A DNA stretch of 64,000 nucleotides from Eulemur rufifrons. Lineage: Eukaryota > Chordata > Mammalia > Primates > Lemuridae. The stretch is taken from contig NC_090989.1 of the NCBI RefSeq assembly GCF_041146395.1, forward strand, positions 122,573,501 to 122,637,500, written 5' to 3'. The translations under genes and the position numbers were made by a program. The notes beneath the pieces were generated by a model, which had not been told where the DNA came from, ran no database searches, and was given only the letters and a program-made list of their open reading frames with translations. Position 1 is the first letter of the stretch. The number at the start of each line of letters is the position of its first letter. Positions 1 to 11,815 of the stretch are shown in pieces.

Positions 1-911
1 GGGGCCTTGTGTATGTGGGAAGCTCCATTTTGAAATGAATTTTTAAAATTACAATTTATTTCTATTATTTAGACAGACGCTGTTGGAGAAATTGAGTTCA
101 CCATATAAAGTCAAGTCCTTCATACTACATGAAAAAGAAAAGAAAGCAATACAAAAACGCCAAAACAACTAAAGACCTATAGGAAAACATAAAAACATAC
201 AGCTAAAACTAATCGATAATAGTGGAGGAAGTGAGAAATAACTTAGTGTACACAGCCCCAAAATTTCAAATGATAAGAATCCCTACTTCACATTTTACAA
301 CAAAATTAGCAAAACTGTGGCAGAGACTTCTCTGTGTTCCCCAAGGCCTGTTTTCTTTCCCTCCTGTCACCACATTTAAATTCCCAGACCCCTCTGCAGT
401 TTGCTGTGTCTATGGACTAAATCCTGGCCAGTGGAATGTGGGCAGGAGTGCTGTATGCCACTTCCATAACTGGCCCATATAAACCTTTCGTAAACATTTT
501 GCCATGTTCTTCCCTCTAGGTTGTTGGAGGGACTCCGTTGACCTAAAGGAAGTCATAGACTCAGAAGGAAGAAATCTGGGTTCTTGTAGGTCTATGTGGA
601 AGGCTGCCCAGCTAACATCTGCCTTGGATTATAACTTAAGTGAGAAACATACTTTTAGTGTGTTGAACCACTGAGGTTTGGGGGTTTATCTGTTACAGTA
701 GCTAGTGTTACCTTCACTGACACCAAAAATGATTTCAATAGGGGTTATAATACAAAATTATAACTGCCTTAGAACACAATTTACAAGAAAGATTTTATAA
801 TGTAGAGGTAGAAAAGCTTCCAAGCATGGAAGAAAAGCTAAAAAATATGTATTAAATTTGATGGATTTCATCACATTTAAAAAACATTTTAAATCAATTA
901 CTTTTCATTTA
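1..911. other. unassigned AT-rich DNA
   Basis: I recognise no repeat or gene here. An 86-codon open frame at 222-482 has no recognisable domain and lies in ordinary AT-rich sequence, so I treat it as chance. Confidence 0.5.
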
Positions 912-1281
912 TCTAATTATTTATTATTGTGGTAAGAACACTTAACATGAGATCTACCACCGTAACAAATTTTTAAGTGCACAATATGGTATTATTAACT
1001 ATAGGCACTATATTGTACAGCAGATCTCTAGAGCCTATTCAGCTTGCAAAACTAAAACTTCATACCTGTTGAACAGCAATTCCCCATTTCCCCCTTCCCC
1101 CTGGCAACCAACATTCTATTTCCTATTTCTATGAGTTTGGCCATTTTAGGTACCTCATATAAGTGGACTCATACAGTATTTATCCTTCTGTGACTGGCTG
1201 ATTTCACTTAGCATAATGACCTTCAGGTTCATCTATGTTGTCACATTTTGCAGAATTTCCTTTTTTTTAGGAATTAATATT

Positions 1282-1325
<44 letters not shown>

Positions 1326-1440
1326 ACATTTTATTTACCCACTCATCCATCGATGGACATCTAGGTTGTTTCTATATGACTATTGGCTATTGTGAACAAT
1401 GCTGCAGTGAACTTGGGAATGCAAATATCTCTTAGAGACC
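912..1440 (-). mobile_element. L1M-type LINE 3' fragment, antisense
   Basis: The plus strand carries the familiar antisense L1M wording: 'gatctacca', 'tacagcagatctctagagc', 'tcatataagtggactcatacag', 'tttcacttagcataatg', and then the 'atcgatggacatctaggttg' block. It is an old, diverged copy. The usual segment before 'ccacattttatttaccc' has been replaced by an (AC)n run at 1291-1324. Confidence 0.85.
1291..1324. repeat. (AC)n microsatellite
   Basis: An uninterrupted AC dinucleotide run of about 17 units after a short AT run, inside the antisense L1M fragment. Confidence 0.97.
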
Positions 1441-2889
1441 AATCACTAATCACTATTTATTTAGATAATAAACATTTACATTTGCTTTATAACTATAGGA
1501 AGTATAGCTCTGGGTAAGCAAAAACTGTCTTTGCAGTTTAAAACAACTCCTATATCCGAGCTACGCACATGTTACTCCTATTATTGTTGAGGTTATAATT
1601 ATGGTAATTAAAAATACAGTCTTTATGCTAACTAAAGGATAAAATATATGGGAATATTATTCATAAGTTATATGTAAATACTATTTTCAAAACATTGAGA
1701 ATCATAGTACCACCAAGCTTCAATTTGAGCAAAAGTAGTCTTCTATGTAGCAGCAGTTTCTTAAAACAATAATGAAAAATAAGTAGTTCCAAAACTATTT
1801 TTTAAAAGAGACACAAAGAGGTCTCAAGTTTTTCAGCATGGTTCTAGAAGTACAATATTTGGTGTGTTTGAAAGGTGAGTTAATTTTGAACGAATCCACT
1901 CCTATTTTCAGGATGTGAAGGTGGCGGGGATAGTAGGGTGGGGAGGAATGGAAGGATAAAAACGTCTTTTTTCCAGAAATTGTTCTCTTCGATCTGCTGG
2001 AAGCAATGAGTTCAGACTGGAGAAAGAGATGGGTGAACATAGTCTGGAAGCACAGGTGAGACCTGAGGGGAAAGCCCACCTGTTGGTGAGGGACCACGTG
2101 GGGGTTGGCTCTTGGCTTGATGCTCTGTTGGAAAAGCTGCTTAATGATGTGGTGTCTCTTGATTGATCTGGTTAATGAGTCATTCCTATAATTTCAGCAC
2201 TAACTACTCTTGCTCTGTGTATTTAGAGCTTTCTTCATCCAAGCCTTATTCTCAGGTAGTTATTTCATCCTTAAACTTTTCATAGTTTTCCTCCAGGGTC
2301 CAAATTTCTGATGACTCTTTCGCTAGGCTAGTATTCTTCAAAGGTGACTCCAGTTTTTCATAGTCCTTTTGAACAGGGCTCACCCTGCCAAGGAGTTCAT
2401 CTTTTTTTCTTTTTTTTCCGTGAATCAATGTTAGCAAACTCTGGGACAAGTTGTTTTTTCCTTTCAATAAAAAGCTGGCTCTTGTTTGACCTAAATATTC
2501 TGAACAAAATTGAGACCTGTGAAAAGTATGACTCTAGCTTTCACAAGAAACTGTCAAAATCAAAGTCCATGCTCGGGTCATCAGGCAGCACAGCCACCAT
2601 CTTGCACTGCTTTCCAAGGATTACTGGGAAGTGAGGCTTTGAGGAGGTTCACAGTCCCTCCATGGCACCAACACCTCCATCACCCCCAGAATTCCACTCT
2701 CAGCAGCAATGGCTGTACCAGAGGCAACATCTGCAGAGCATACTCCGTAGTATTTATCTGGAACCCAACTGCCCCACCCCCACCCCTGGCCACTGGGACA
2801 GACTGCCAGTGGAGCTGATAGAGAGGGGGACAGGTACAGTAATGAACTCACTTGCTCCACAACTCTTCAGTGCTCCTTATTCTTGCTCT
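1441..2889. other. unassigned; includes a lysine-rich minus-strand frame
   Basis: No repeat recognised. On the minus strand a 71-codon frame (2467 to 2252) encodes a charged, lysine-rich peptide. A second frame upstream (about 2580-2470) is also readable after one frame change. I cannot name a gene for it. The positions around 2640-2880 are somewhat richer in GC with overlapping frames on both strands, typical of noncoding GC-richer DNA. Confidence 0.4.
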
Positions 2890-3140
2890 CTTTTTAAAAA
2901 AAAATTATTTTAAATAGAAAAAAATTCAAAATAAGGAAAAGTAGAAATCCGCCACTTGGATTCAACATTGTTTACATTTTGACCCATTTATCCTATCTAC
3001 CTCTCTCTCACTATTTAATTTTTTAGATGAACAATTTCAAACCAGCTCAAAATAAACCATAGACATCCTGACACTTCAGTGTGCATTTCCAAAAAAATAA
3101 GGACATTCTGCTATATAACTGCATACCTTTACGGTACTAC
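2890..3140 (-). mobile_element. L1M-type LINE 3' fragment, antisense
   Basis: 'ttcaacattgtttacatttt', 'ccatagacatcctgacacttc' and 'aaaaataaggacattct' follow the order found in antisense L1MC/L1ME-type 3' ends. It is strongly diverged and its boundaries are approximate. Confidence 0.65.
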
Positions 3141-4684
3141 TGTTATTCACTTTTCAGAAGAGGAAATTGACCAATGCCTGAAAATCTCTGAGGTAGGTGA
3201 GGAACCAAAGCTTTAGCATACTTAGCTAGAGTATAGTGGCCCTGAGACCGGGGCAAGGATCTCCTCAACTGTCAGCCCTGAGAAAGCTCCCTGAACTGTT
3301 TTGTTTTGCCAGCCTGGGATCCTTTCCCTCTTTTTTTGTACAATTTTCCTTTGGAAAAACATCTTTTGCTACTTTTTGCCTTTGTTAATAGCATGGTTCT
3401 ACTTTCCCTACCTCAAGAAGGGGCTTGTGACCCTTAGACATTCTGATTAGTCCAGGGGTTGGCATGTTCCTAGTGAGTCAATCTTTTTCAGGTGCTATAA
3501 GCTATTGCTTGTGCTATAAAATAAAAGGAACACCACCACTCCCCCACCTTTTCTGCTGGAATCACTAGCTGCAAAGTCAATGTAAACCTAGAGACATTTT
3601 TGCTACTACATGGGTGGGGAGAGTCTAAGAAAAGAGATGAGAGAGAGAGAGAGAGAGAGCGCGCGCGCGCACAAGTGAGAACGGGCACATGCCAAAGAGA
3701 AATTATGTGATTATACAGTTTGAGGTCCTGGGTCTAGACTTGCTCAAAAGCAGATACAAACACTCCTAGATCCAATAAATCTCTAGTTGGGATTCTGTCA
3801 TTTGTAATCAGAGTATAGCCTAATATATTTATTGCCAGACAATGAACAACAGAAAAAAAATTGTTTAAATGTCCACTGGCCCAATTGCTAACATAGGAAT
3901 AATCTCATTAGGGAAAAAATCCAAATTAAAATCAGATGTTTTCATATGTCATATTTTCAAAGATTAAAAAGCCTGATTAAATACTGCAAAAGTATGTAAA
4001 ATATTTATTTATATAGTCAGCTAGTGAAGAAGTTACCTGATAAGTTTTCTGAAGGATAATCTGGCAATATGTGCCAAGATTTAAGATGTGTATGCTCTCA
4101 CACAATAAGTATTCTCCAAGGAAGTTAGACTTAGGAAATAATTGGAAGTTTCTGAAACATGTTTTTTGTGGCATTGCTAATAATAGTGAAAAATGGGAAA
4201 CATCCTAAGTGCCTAACAATAGACAATTGATTGTATAAAATAAGTCACATATAGCCAAAAAATTAAATATTGCTTAGATTAAAGGTATATATGGAGAGTA
4301 GGGTGGTGGCAAGGGAGCCTGGCTGACACACCTGTTCATTTAATTGTTTTTGCTTTCTCTGGGCTGGATTCTGCTTCAAGAAATCCTTCTCTCATTTCAC
4401 TCAGACTTTCTGTTCAATGACAGATGCCATGATTCACCACTTTCCAAAAGTCCCCAAGCTTCCTTGCTATGATCCATCATCTGGTGGCTTAGTTTCAATT
4501 CACCAACTTCTTCCTGGAAGGAGTTCTCAGCATGCTCTGTGGTTGGGCATCTTGAGATCAGTCTGCTCTGCAGAAAATGACTAAAATGCTAGAAGCTTCA
4601 GCTTCTTTCCTACTAGCCTACCTCTTAACACCACAGTTAAGACACACATACACATAAATACAGAACTCTGTATGGCAATGCAGT
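3141..4684. other. unassigned DNA
   Basis: No gene or nameable repeat seen apart from the GA/GC run at 3639-3672. Short open frames here have no recognisable domains. Confidence 0.45.
3639..3672. repeat. (GA)n followed by (GC)n run
   Basis: About ten GA units switch directly into about six GC units. The alternating GC part is of the type able to adopt Z-DNA; that is a general property of such sequence and not shown for this site. Confidence 0.95.
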
Positions 4685-4915
4685 TATGAGCAGAGACCAT
4701 GGCATCTGACTGCCAGGGTTGGAATCTTGGCTCTGAATCTTACTGGATACATAATCTTGGGGACTAACTGCTCTGTGCCTCAGTTTCTTCATCTCAAAAA
4801 TGAGGACAATAACAATATCTGCCTTGTTGTTTTGATGGTAAGTGAATATGTATGCAAAGCATTCAGCACAGTGCTTGGCACGTCGTTCACCATTGGTGCA
4901 TGCTGACTGTCATCA
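4685..4915 (+). mobile_element. MIR SINE
   Basis: Sense MIR order: 'catctgactgccagggttgg', 'cttggctctgaatcttact', 'gtgcctcagtttcttcatct', 'cagtgcttggcac'. Nearly full-length and moderately diverged. Confidence 0.85.
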
Positions 4916-5159
4916 CTTCATAGGCACACACTTGTTTGCAGAATTGGAAGGCTCATATATGATTATGAAAATTTACTGGCAAGAGCCAAGAAACCAATGT
5001 CAATGTAGCTCAACAAAGAAGGCCAGCTATTGGCTTATATAACTGGGGAGTCCAGAGGTTGAGCTCACCTTGAACCTAGTTACATCCAAAGTTCAAATGA
5101 TACTTAAAAATTGGCCTCATAAATTTTATAATTGTGGTTTGTGAATGTATGAGGGGGTT

Positions 5160-5245
5160 AAACTCAAGAATCAAGAAGTAGGGATTCAAATCCCAACTTT
5201 CCTACTTGTCAATGTGTGAATCCGGGGGAGTCAACGCCTACCTTC
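5160..5245 (+). mobile_element. MIR SINE fragment
   Basis: 'gggattcaaatcccaacttt' followed by 'ttgtcaatgtgtgaatc' matches the tRNA-derived head of MIR up to its 'ctgtgtgacc' block. Short and diverged. Confidence 0.5.
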
Positions 5246-6837
5246 GAGAACCTGGGGGAAATTCCCTGCATGGTGCCTGAGATCCACACCATCATATAAC
5301 CATCATTTCTTTTCCTCCTTGGTCAGGAGATAAATTAGCAGGCTGTGACTATCCTCTAGGAAGGACATGTGGATCCATATATGTGTTTGTTCCCACGAAA
5401 TAGGCTGTATATCTGCTGTAAGAAAGACCAGGTATCATCTATAAATCTCCCATTTAAAGGTCTTCTTTGTTAGAACTCATGCTTTCCTGCTTTTTATGTT
5501 TCTATGAAAGAGCAGGGAGAGACCTGCCCTTCAATGTCCTCGGGGACATATGAGAGTAGAGACTGGATGTTCCCAGGGACCCAGCACGTTTGCTCCTAGT
5601 GGTCGAGTACACAAAGGCAATAGCTCTGACATAGTCCCCTACACCCCACCCAGTATTTGAAGAAAATACAGGTCTGCAATTAGCAACTGTTTAAAGGACT
5701 GGAGAAACCCACCCTCAGGCAAAGAGTTGAAAGCCCTGTTGGAGATTTCTGGCCATTTGACAGGAAAACCTTTGGATCAGTCTCCAATCTTATCTTTTGG
5801 TGTCCCAAAATTTATGTTATCATAAAGAACCCAGAGGGAGAAAGATGTCTCAAGGTTGGCAGACCCAAATTAACTGCTATAATATTTGGTTTCTGGTCTA
5901 CAGATAATAGAGGTTTATGGTGGAGCTCACACAACATAATATATGGCAAGTGCTTTGTGGACTGTTAAAGGCTATACAATGTAAAATATTGCTATTGTAC
6001 TTGATTAAAAGGTATTGTACCCACAGGATGATATTTTATTTTTCTAATAATCAGTTTCTAAATTATTAAAAAGAGAAATAAATCAGGAGAACATACATAC
6101 ATATCCTAATATATTTCATACATACATACATATATATTTTCTGATTTATTTTTCAAGAATATATCTTCTGTAGGCTCTCAGTTTCCACCATAGAATGATG
6201 TGCTAGCATAGCTTTGTGTGAGTTCTAATAAATTTTATTTTTTAAAAACAATAATTCCAGTGTTTTATATGCAGTCTAGACAATGGATATGGAGCCCAGC
6301 ATGGAAGTCCAACAACATTCATTCACTAAGTATGCCAAGAATTAATTTGAAAGGATGGGTAAGAAATCACAAAGGGAAAAAGGAAGCTGCATGCTTGCGC
6401 ACATTAGGAGTACGGTCACTGTCGGATCTCTGCTACAGGCTGATCCTGCACATCTGCTATCATGTTTGTTTGTTTGTTTGTTTGTTTGTTTTGGTGCTGA
6501 GTAATAGAATATTTCCCTTCTAGCATCAACCGTCCCATTGTCTTGCCCTGGCTGAGCATATGGTAGACAAATTTTTCTGAGCATGTAGGTTAGAGGCAGC
6601 AAATGCCCCCACATCATTAGGCCTCTACATCTGTAAGGTTGTGTACACATGTGGCTTCTGAGTTAATAAATGCATGGCTTTCTCTAAGAAAGTGGTTTAC
6701 AAGGATAAAATCATTGACACCTTTAGTAATGCATGCATCTGGGTCAAAACTAACAGTGGGACTGGAAAGGCACTTCTTAATCATCAAGAAAGTGAATCTT
6801 TTTACAAGTTTGGGAGACTTGAGTTGTAAAATGTAAG
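5246..6837. other. unassigned DNA with simple repeats
   Basis: No gene or transposon named with confidence. A degenerate CATA repeat lies at about 6094-6136 and a TTTG repeat at 6463-6491. The end around 5930-6005 vaguely recalls a MIR tail but is too weak to call. Confidence 0.45.
6463..6491. repeat. (TTTG)n microsatellite
   Basis: About seven tandem GTTT units in 'atgtttgtttgtttg...'. Two overlapping open frames, one on each strand, run through it and owe part of their length to the repeat. Confidence 0.95.
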
Positions 6838-6975
6838 CAGTGGAAAAGACCTCAAAGATTATCTTGTCCAGCTCCCTCATAGCATTTCAGAAAGGAAGAG
6901 CAATGTGCCTATGTTCACTCGGCTAGTTTCCGAGACTTTGACAGACCTGGAGGCTTCTGTCCTCTTAACTGATTA
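6838..6975 (-). mobile_element. MIR-like SINE fragment
   Basis: 'gacctcaaagattatcttgt' then 'ccagctccctcat' and a diverged 'gaaaggaagagcaatgtgcc' resemble the antisense half of a MIR or MIR3. Weak match. Confidence 0.4.
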
Positions 6976-8203
6976 CCTATTAGCCTCAGAGCAGCCTAAT
7001 ACCAGCTAGATGATTAGCACCTACTTCTATAAGTTTTCCTTGTGGGTTTTCTCTGGTGGATTTTGATGTCCTGCTGTTACTGCCTCTCTGGTGCCCTCCT
7101 GGCCCTGGGCCCATGGTGCCATGGTGATATGTGTTCAGATAAGTGAGTTCATTTTAATACAAACATAAGCATGCTCATTTAATACAAGCATAACCATATG
7201 TAGTGATTTGAAAGCTGATTTGGCTAATTTATGTCATTGTTCTACTTCATTAAAGTGAATCACCAGGAGTGAACATTTGTGCATACTTGCTGCAATGAAT
7301 CCTCCTAGCAGTTACACTCTGACCCAGGAAACTGGAGAGGACCATCACTGTAGCACAGTCACTCCAGAATTTTGTGCATTTCCCCCTACATGACACTTAG
7401 CCAAATAACTTTGTTGATATGTGTTGTTTCTGATTGATTTATCCTACAGTTCTATCTTCTGGGTCTTCCCCTTATGCGTGGTCGTTTTTGCCATGGACTG
7501 GTCACCAAGGCAGCTGCTATGTCCAGTAAAGGGAGGGAATAGATTGTGAAGGAGTGAGTAGAGGTGACCTTTGGAGAGAAGCAGCACTATTTCCAACATT
7601 GAATCTAAGGCAAGTGGCTTAATTTATAACTGGTATTTCTTGGCTATCTGCCTAAAGGAATATTGTGTGCATATAGGACACACTGTATATATTCAATATT
7701 TTTATCAAAGAATGAAAAAAATACAGGAGTACCTCTACCTGTGTCAACCTAAAATAATCAAAAGGGTCAGGATCCAGTTGACCTTATTCAAGCGTGAAGT
7801 GTGAGGGCAGCAAAGAATGGTGATCAGTTCTCCAGGTGTGGGGAAAAGTGAGGAATGCTTATACAGGCAAAAACGGAGGTGCTGAACAGAATTACAACAT
7901 TTTCTATACAAAGGCTAATATGCAAATATAAGATTTGATTGGCTACTATTGATTAGACTTCAAGGGGATTGCTTAACATTCTGTTATAAAGAGGTAACAA
8001 TCCCAAAGGTCTCTATCTCCAACTAGGTTTGAATAAAGAACAGGGAGTCTGGCTAATGTATAACATCTCAATACAAAGGTCAGGAAGCAACAGTTATGCA
8101 CCAGAGAAGAAAAACAGCCATGTTATGTGACTCAGTTTCCAGGGCCTAACTTTTCCCTTTGGTATAATAAATCTGGAAGATCCTGAAATTTTATTTTGTC
8201 TTC
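6976..8203. other. unassigned DNA, possible old LTR between 7700 and 8140
   Basis: From about 7740 the wording ('gtcaggatccagttgacctt', 'gtgtggggaaaagtgagg') has the feel of an old LTR, but I cannot name a family. The rest is anonymous. Confidence 0.3.
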
Positions 8204-9586
8204 ACACCTCTTTTTATTGCACTTCACTTTGTTGTACTTTGGAGATACTGCGTTTTTTTTTTTTTTTTTACGAACTGAAGGTTTGTGGCAATCCTGTGTT
8301 GAGCAAGTCATCAGTGCCATTTTTTCAATAGCACAGCTCACTTCGTGTCTCTGTTACATTTTGGTAATTCTCACAATATTTCAAACTTTTTCATTATATC
8401 TGTTATGGTGATCTGCGATCAGTAATCTTTGGTGTTACTATTGTAATTGTTTTGGGGCACCACAAACTGCACCCATGTAAGACAAAAAACTTAATAAATG
8501 TTGTATGTGTTCTGACTGCTCCACCAATCTGCTTTTCCCCTATCTCTCTCCCTCTCCTTGGGCCTTCTTATTCCCTGAGACACAACAATATTGAAATCAG
8601 ACCAATTAATAACCCTACAATGGCCTCTAAGGGTTCAAGTGAAAGGAAGAGTCACACATATTTGATTTCAAAAGCTAGGCCTCTTGCACCAAGTTGTGAA
8701 TGCAAAGGAAAAATTCTTGAAGGAAATTGAAAGTGCTACTCCAATGAACACATGCATCATAAGAAAGCAAAATTGCCTTGTTGCTGATAGGGAAGAAAGT
8801 TTTAGTGGTCTGGATAGAAGATCAAACCAGCCACAACATTCCCTTAAACTGAAGCCGAATCCAAAGCAAGGCCCTAACTCTCTTCAAGTCTATGAAGGCT
8901 GAGAGAGGTGAGGAAGTTGCAGAAGAAAGTTTGAAGAGAGCAGATGTTGGCTCATGAGATTTAAGGAAAGAAGCTTGTCTCCATAACATAAAAGTGCAAG
9001 GTGAAGCAGCAAGTGCTGACGTAGAAGCTGCAGCAAGTTATGCAGAAGATCTAGCTAATATCATTGATGGAGATGGCTACACAAAATAACAAATTTTCAG
9101 TGTCGACAAAACAGCCTTCTATTGGAAGAAGATGCCATATACTACTTTCATAGTTAGAGAGAAGTCAATGCCTAGCTTCAGAACTTCAAAGGATAGGCTG
9201 ACTCTCTTGTTAGGGGCTAATGCAGCTGGTGACTGTAAGTTGCAGCCAATGCTCATTTACCACTCTGAAAATCCTAGGACCCTTAAGAATGATGCTTAAT
9301 CTACTCTGCCTGTGCTCTGTCAATAAAATAACAAAGCCTGGATGACAGCACATCTGTTTACAACATGGGTTACTCAATATTTTAAGTCCACTGTGGAGAC
9401 CTGCTGTTCAGAATAAAAGATTCCTTTCAAATTATTACTGTTCACTGACAGTGCACCTGATCACCCAAGAGCTCTGATGGAGATGTACAAGGAGATTCAT
9501 GTTGTTTTCATGCCAGTTAACACAACATCCATTCGGAAGCTCATGGATCAAGGAGTAATTTTGACTTCCAAGTCTTGTTATTTACA
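8204..9586 (+). pseudogene. Tigger1 DNA transposon with decayed pogo-type transposase
   Basis: The 5' part follows Tigger1: 'ttgaggtttgtggca'-like wording near 8280, 'tgttgagcaagtc', 'ttttggggcaccac', and a transposase start near 8620 ('atggcctctaagggttcaag'). The transposase is the DDE type of the pogo/Tigger branch, which cuts and pastes the element between terminal inverted repeats. The reading frame is broken many times. A deletion near 8660-8690 removes part of the N-terminal helix-turn-helix DNA-binding region. The motif around the second catalytic Asp is still legible at about 9445-9480 (the conserved 'D-x-A-P-x-H-P' pattern). The copy stops in mid-transposase near 9586, so the 3' half and right inverted repeat are missing. 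It cannot be mobile. Confidence is high for the family and moderate for the ends. Confidence 0.88.
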
Positions 9587-10174
9587 ACTGTCTTCTTCCT
9601 GTAGTTCAGATCAAATCTGTGGAGTCATCCCAGCTCAGGTGAGGACAACATTCCAGGTCATGGAGGAGACCCAGGGTAAAAGAAACCTGCACTACTGAGT
9701 GGACCACAGCTGTTTGGCAAGGCTGGACCACTCACCTCTGGCATGCTACATGGTAAGAAAGAAATTCTAAGTTATATAAGCTGCTATATTTTTGGATCTG
9801 CTCATCACAACAGTGAACTTAGCCTCTGCCCTAACTAACACAAGAGGTGAAAAACTAAGTTGTGAATATAGAAACCTTTCTTTCAAGAAGTCTGAGTATG
9901 TGGGAAGGAAAGAAATAAATAAGACTATTGCTGGAATGTTTTATCGAAAAGATTGTGAGAAAACTTGGCTCCAGGGGAGGCTGCTAAAATGCAGTCAGCT
10001 CACTGGTATGCAAGCCTATGCTCAGACACAGTGAATTTGTTCAATGTCCACCAGAGCATCCATGTCACACAGGTCTTTGGGGCAGGGGATGGACCTAGGA
10101 CAGCTTAAGCAACTGAGCCTGTTTACAACACCATTCCTTCTTCTGTCAATCTTTAAACAATGAATTGATGACTC
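9587..10174. other. unassigned; LTR-like wording
   Basis: The block after the Tigger1 remnant ('ccagctcaggtgaggacaac', 'taagttatataagctgctat') recalls the 3' end of an MLT-type LTR but is too diverged to name. No gene seen; the 73- and 80-codon frames are unremarkable. Confidence 0.25.
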
Positions 10175-10280
10175 AAAAGTTATCCCTTGGTTTCTATGGG
10201 AAATCAGTTCCAGGACCCCTCCCCCACCCTATAGATACCACAGTCCGTGAATGTTCAAGTCCCTCATGTGTGCTTGCTTG
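10175..10280 (-). mobile_element. MER2-like (Tigger-family) fragment
   Basis: 'ttggtttctatgggaaatca', 'gttccaggacccctc', 'gataccacagtccgtgaatg' and 'ttcaagtccct' match the terminal portion of the MER2/Tigger nonautonomous elements. Confidence 0.65.
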
Positions 10281-10646
10281 GTTATGTGCAGGTGGAAGTC
10301 ACCTTGAAAGCCTGAATGCCATTAGGGTCTTGGTGCTGGATGGCCCGTTGTACCTGGATAGGTAATCGGTAGGCCGAAGGAGACACAGATGGACATCCAA
10401 GTTCAGAAGTTATATCTATAATTCTCAGTAAATATGTTTTTTAGACTGTGAGGACAGACAAGGGTGAAAGGGTAGAAGGACATGTAGAATTCGTATTTGA
10501 AGAGACAATACAAACTAGCTATGAGGTGGTGGAGCTTCTCCTTGTGGTGAGGATGTGACAGGTATTTCTGAATGTTTGGGGGCTTTTTTCACCAAATCTA
10601 ATCACAAACAGCCATCAGCATAGATGATAAAAGGCTTCCTGAGGCC
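10281..10646. other. unassigned DNA
   Basis: No repeat or gene recognised between the MER2-like fragment and the LTR. Confidence 0.45.
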
Positions 10647-11150
10647 TGTATTGGTCTGAGTTCTCCAGAGAAACAGAGCTAGTAGGAGATACCTATGTCT
10701 ACATCTGTGTCTATATCTATTAATGTATATAGAGAGAAATTTATTATAAGGTGTTTGTTCAAGTGATTACAGAGGCTGAGAGGTTCCATAGTCTGAGGTC
10801 TGCAAGCTGGAAACCAAGAAAAGCTGATGGTATAATGCAGTCCCAGTTCAAAGGCCTGAGGGACCAGAGAGCCAATGGTATAAATCTCAGCCTGAGTGCT
10901 AGAAAAGATGTCCCCGCTCAAACAGTAAGGCAGGAGGAAGGGGATGAATTCCTCCTACTTTTTGTCCCATTCAGGCCCTCAATGGATTGGATAATGCCCA
11001 CCCACACTGGGGAGAGCAATCTACTTTACTGAGTCCACTGATTCAAAAGCTAGTCTCATCCAGAAACATCCTCACAGCTACACCCAGAAACGATGTTTAA
11101 TCTAGACACCCTATGGCCATTCAAGTTGACACATAAAATTAACCAACACA
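10647..11150 (-). mobile_element. solo LTR, antisense (same family as 22717-23212)
   Basis: It begins 'tgtattggtctgagttctcc' and ends '...cataaaattaaccaacaca', the reverse complement of an ERV LTR that starts 'TGATGGTTAATTTTAT' and ends 'ACTAATACA'. The body is recognisable throughout ('tttattataaggtg', 'ggccctcaatggattgg', 'gcccacccacact', 'atccagaaacatcctcac'). It is flanked by aggcc (10642-10646) and aagcc (11151-11155), a 5-bp target-site duplication with one mismatch. No internal viral gene sequence lies next to it, so it is a solo LTR. I believe it is an ERVL-like (MLT2-type) LTR, but the family name is uncertain. Confidence 0.8.
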
Positions 11151-11565
11151 AAGCCACTAATGTTCAATGAAGCTATAACATGGCCCAGGTTAGAGACAGA
11201 TGGAGAGCAGATGACCCTTCTGAGACCAACACTCTTTCCTCACACTTACAGCCCACAGCCACATTTATAGAAACAGGAGACTATACAGATAAATCCGGGC
11301 TGTTTCTCCAATTACTTAATTTTCCCATGCAAAATGAAATAAAAACCTCTGCCCAGTCTGAATTGACTTGTAGACATATCTAAAGTCATAGGTGAGTATT
11401 TTGCTGAAAGAGGTGAAGGATTCCACCCAGGAGCCCACAGACTCGCCTCAGCTCCTGTGCAGCAATAAATTCTATCAGGAGGGCACATTTGCCCGAACAT
11501 TTCAGCTACGCTCTCAGGACCAGGGAAAGACCATACATGGCCCCAAGTTGACTGGCAGGTGCAAT
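11151..11565. other. unassigned DNA
   Basis: No repeat recognised. Short overlapping frames only. Confidence 0.45.
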
Positions 11566-11815
11566 TGTTAGAATTCAGTAATTCTCAAATGTTTTGACTA
11601 CCACCTACACCAAGAAATACATTTAACCTTGTAATCTTGTCTATATACTCATACCATTCTATATATTTAACTGAATCAAACTTTTCATGCAACAATAATT
11701 TTTCTTACTATGTGTGATGCATGTTGACATTTTCTATTCCATTCTATTCTATTTTAAAATTGCTGGTTGGACCTGCTGATTTTATAAAATAGTAATAGAG
11801 TGGTAATAGACAGTT
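11566..11815 (+). mobile_element. hAT-like miniature DNA element
   Basis: 'gtaattctcaaatgttttga', 'accaagaaatacattta', 'ttcatgcaacaataattttt' and 'tgctggttggacctgctga' follow a known mammalian hAT-type miniature element in order. The exact family (MER104/MER106-like) is uncertain and the copy is strongly diverged. Confidence 0.45.
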
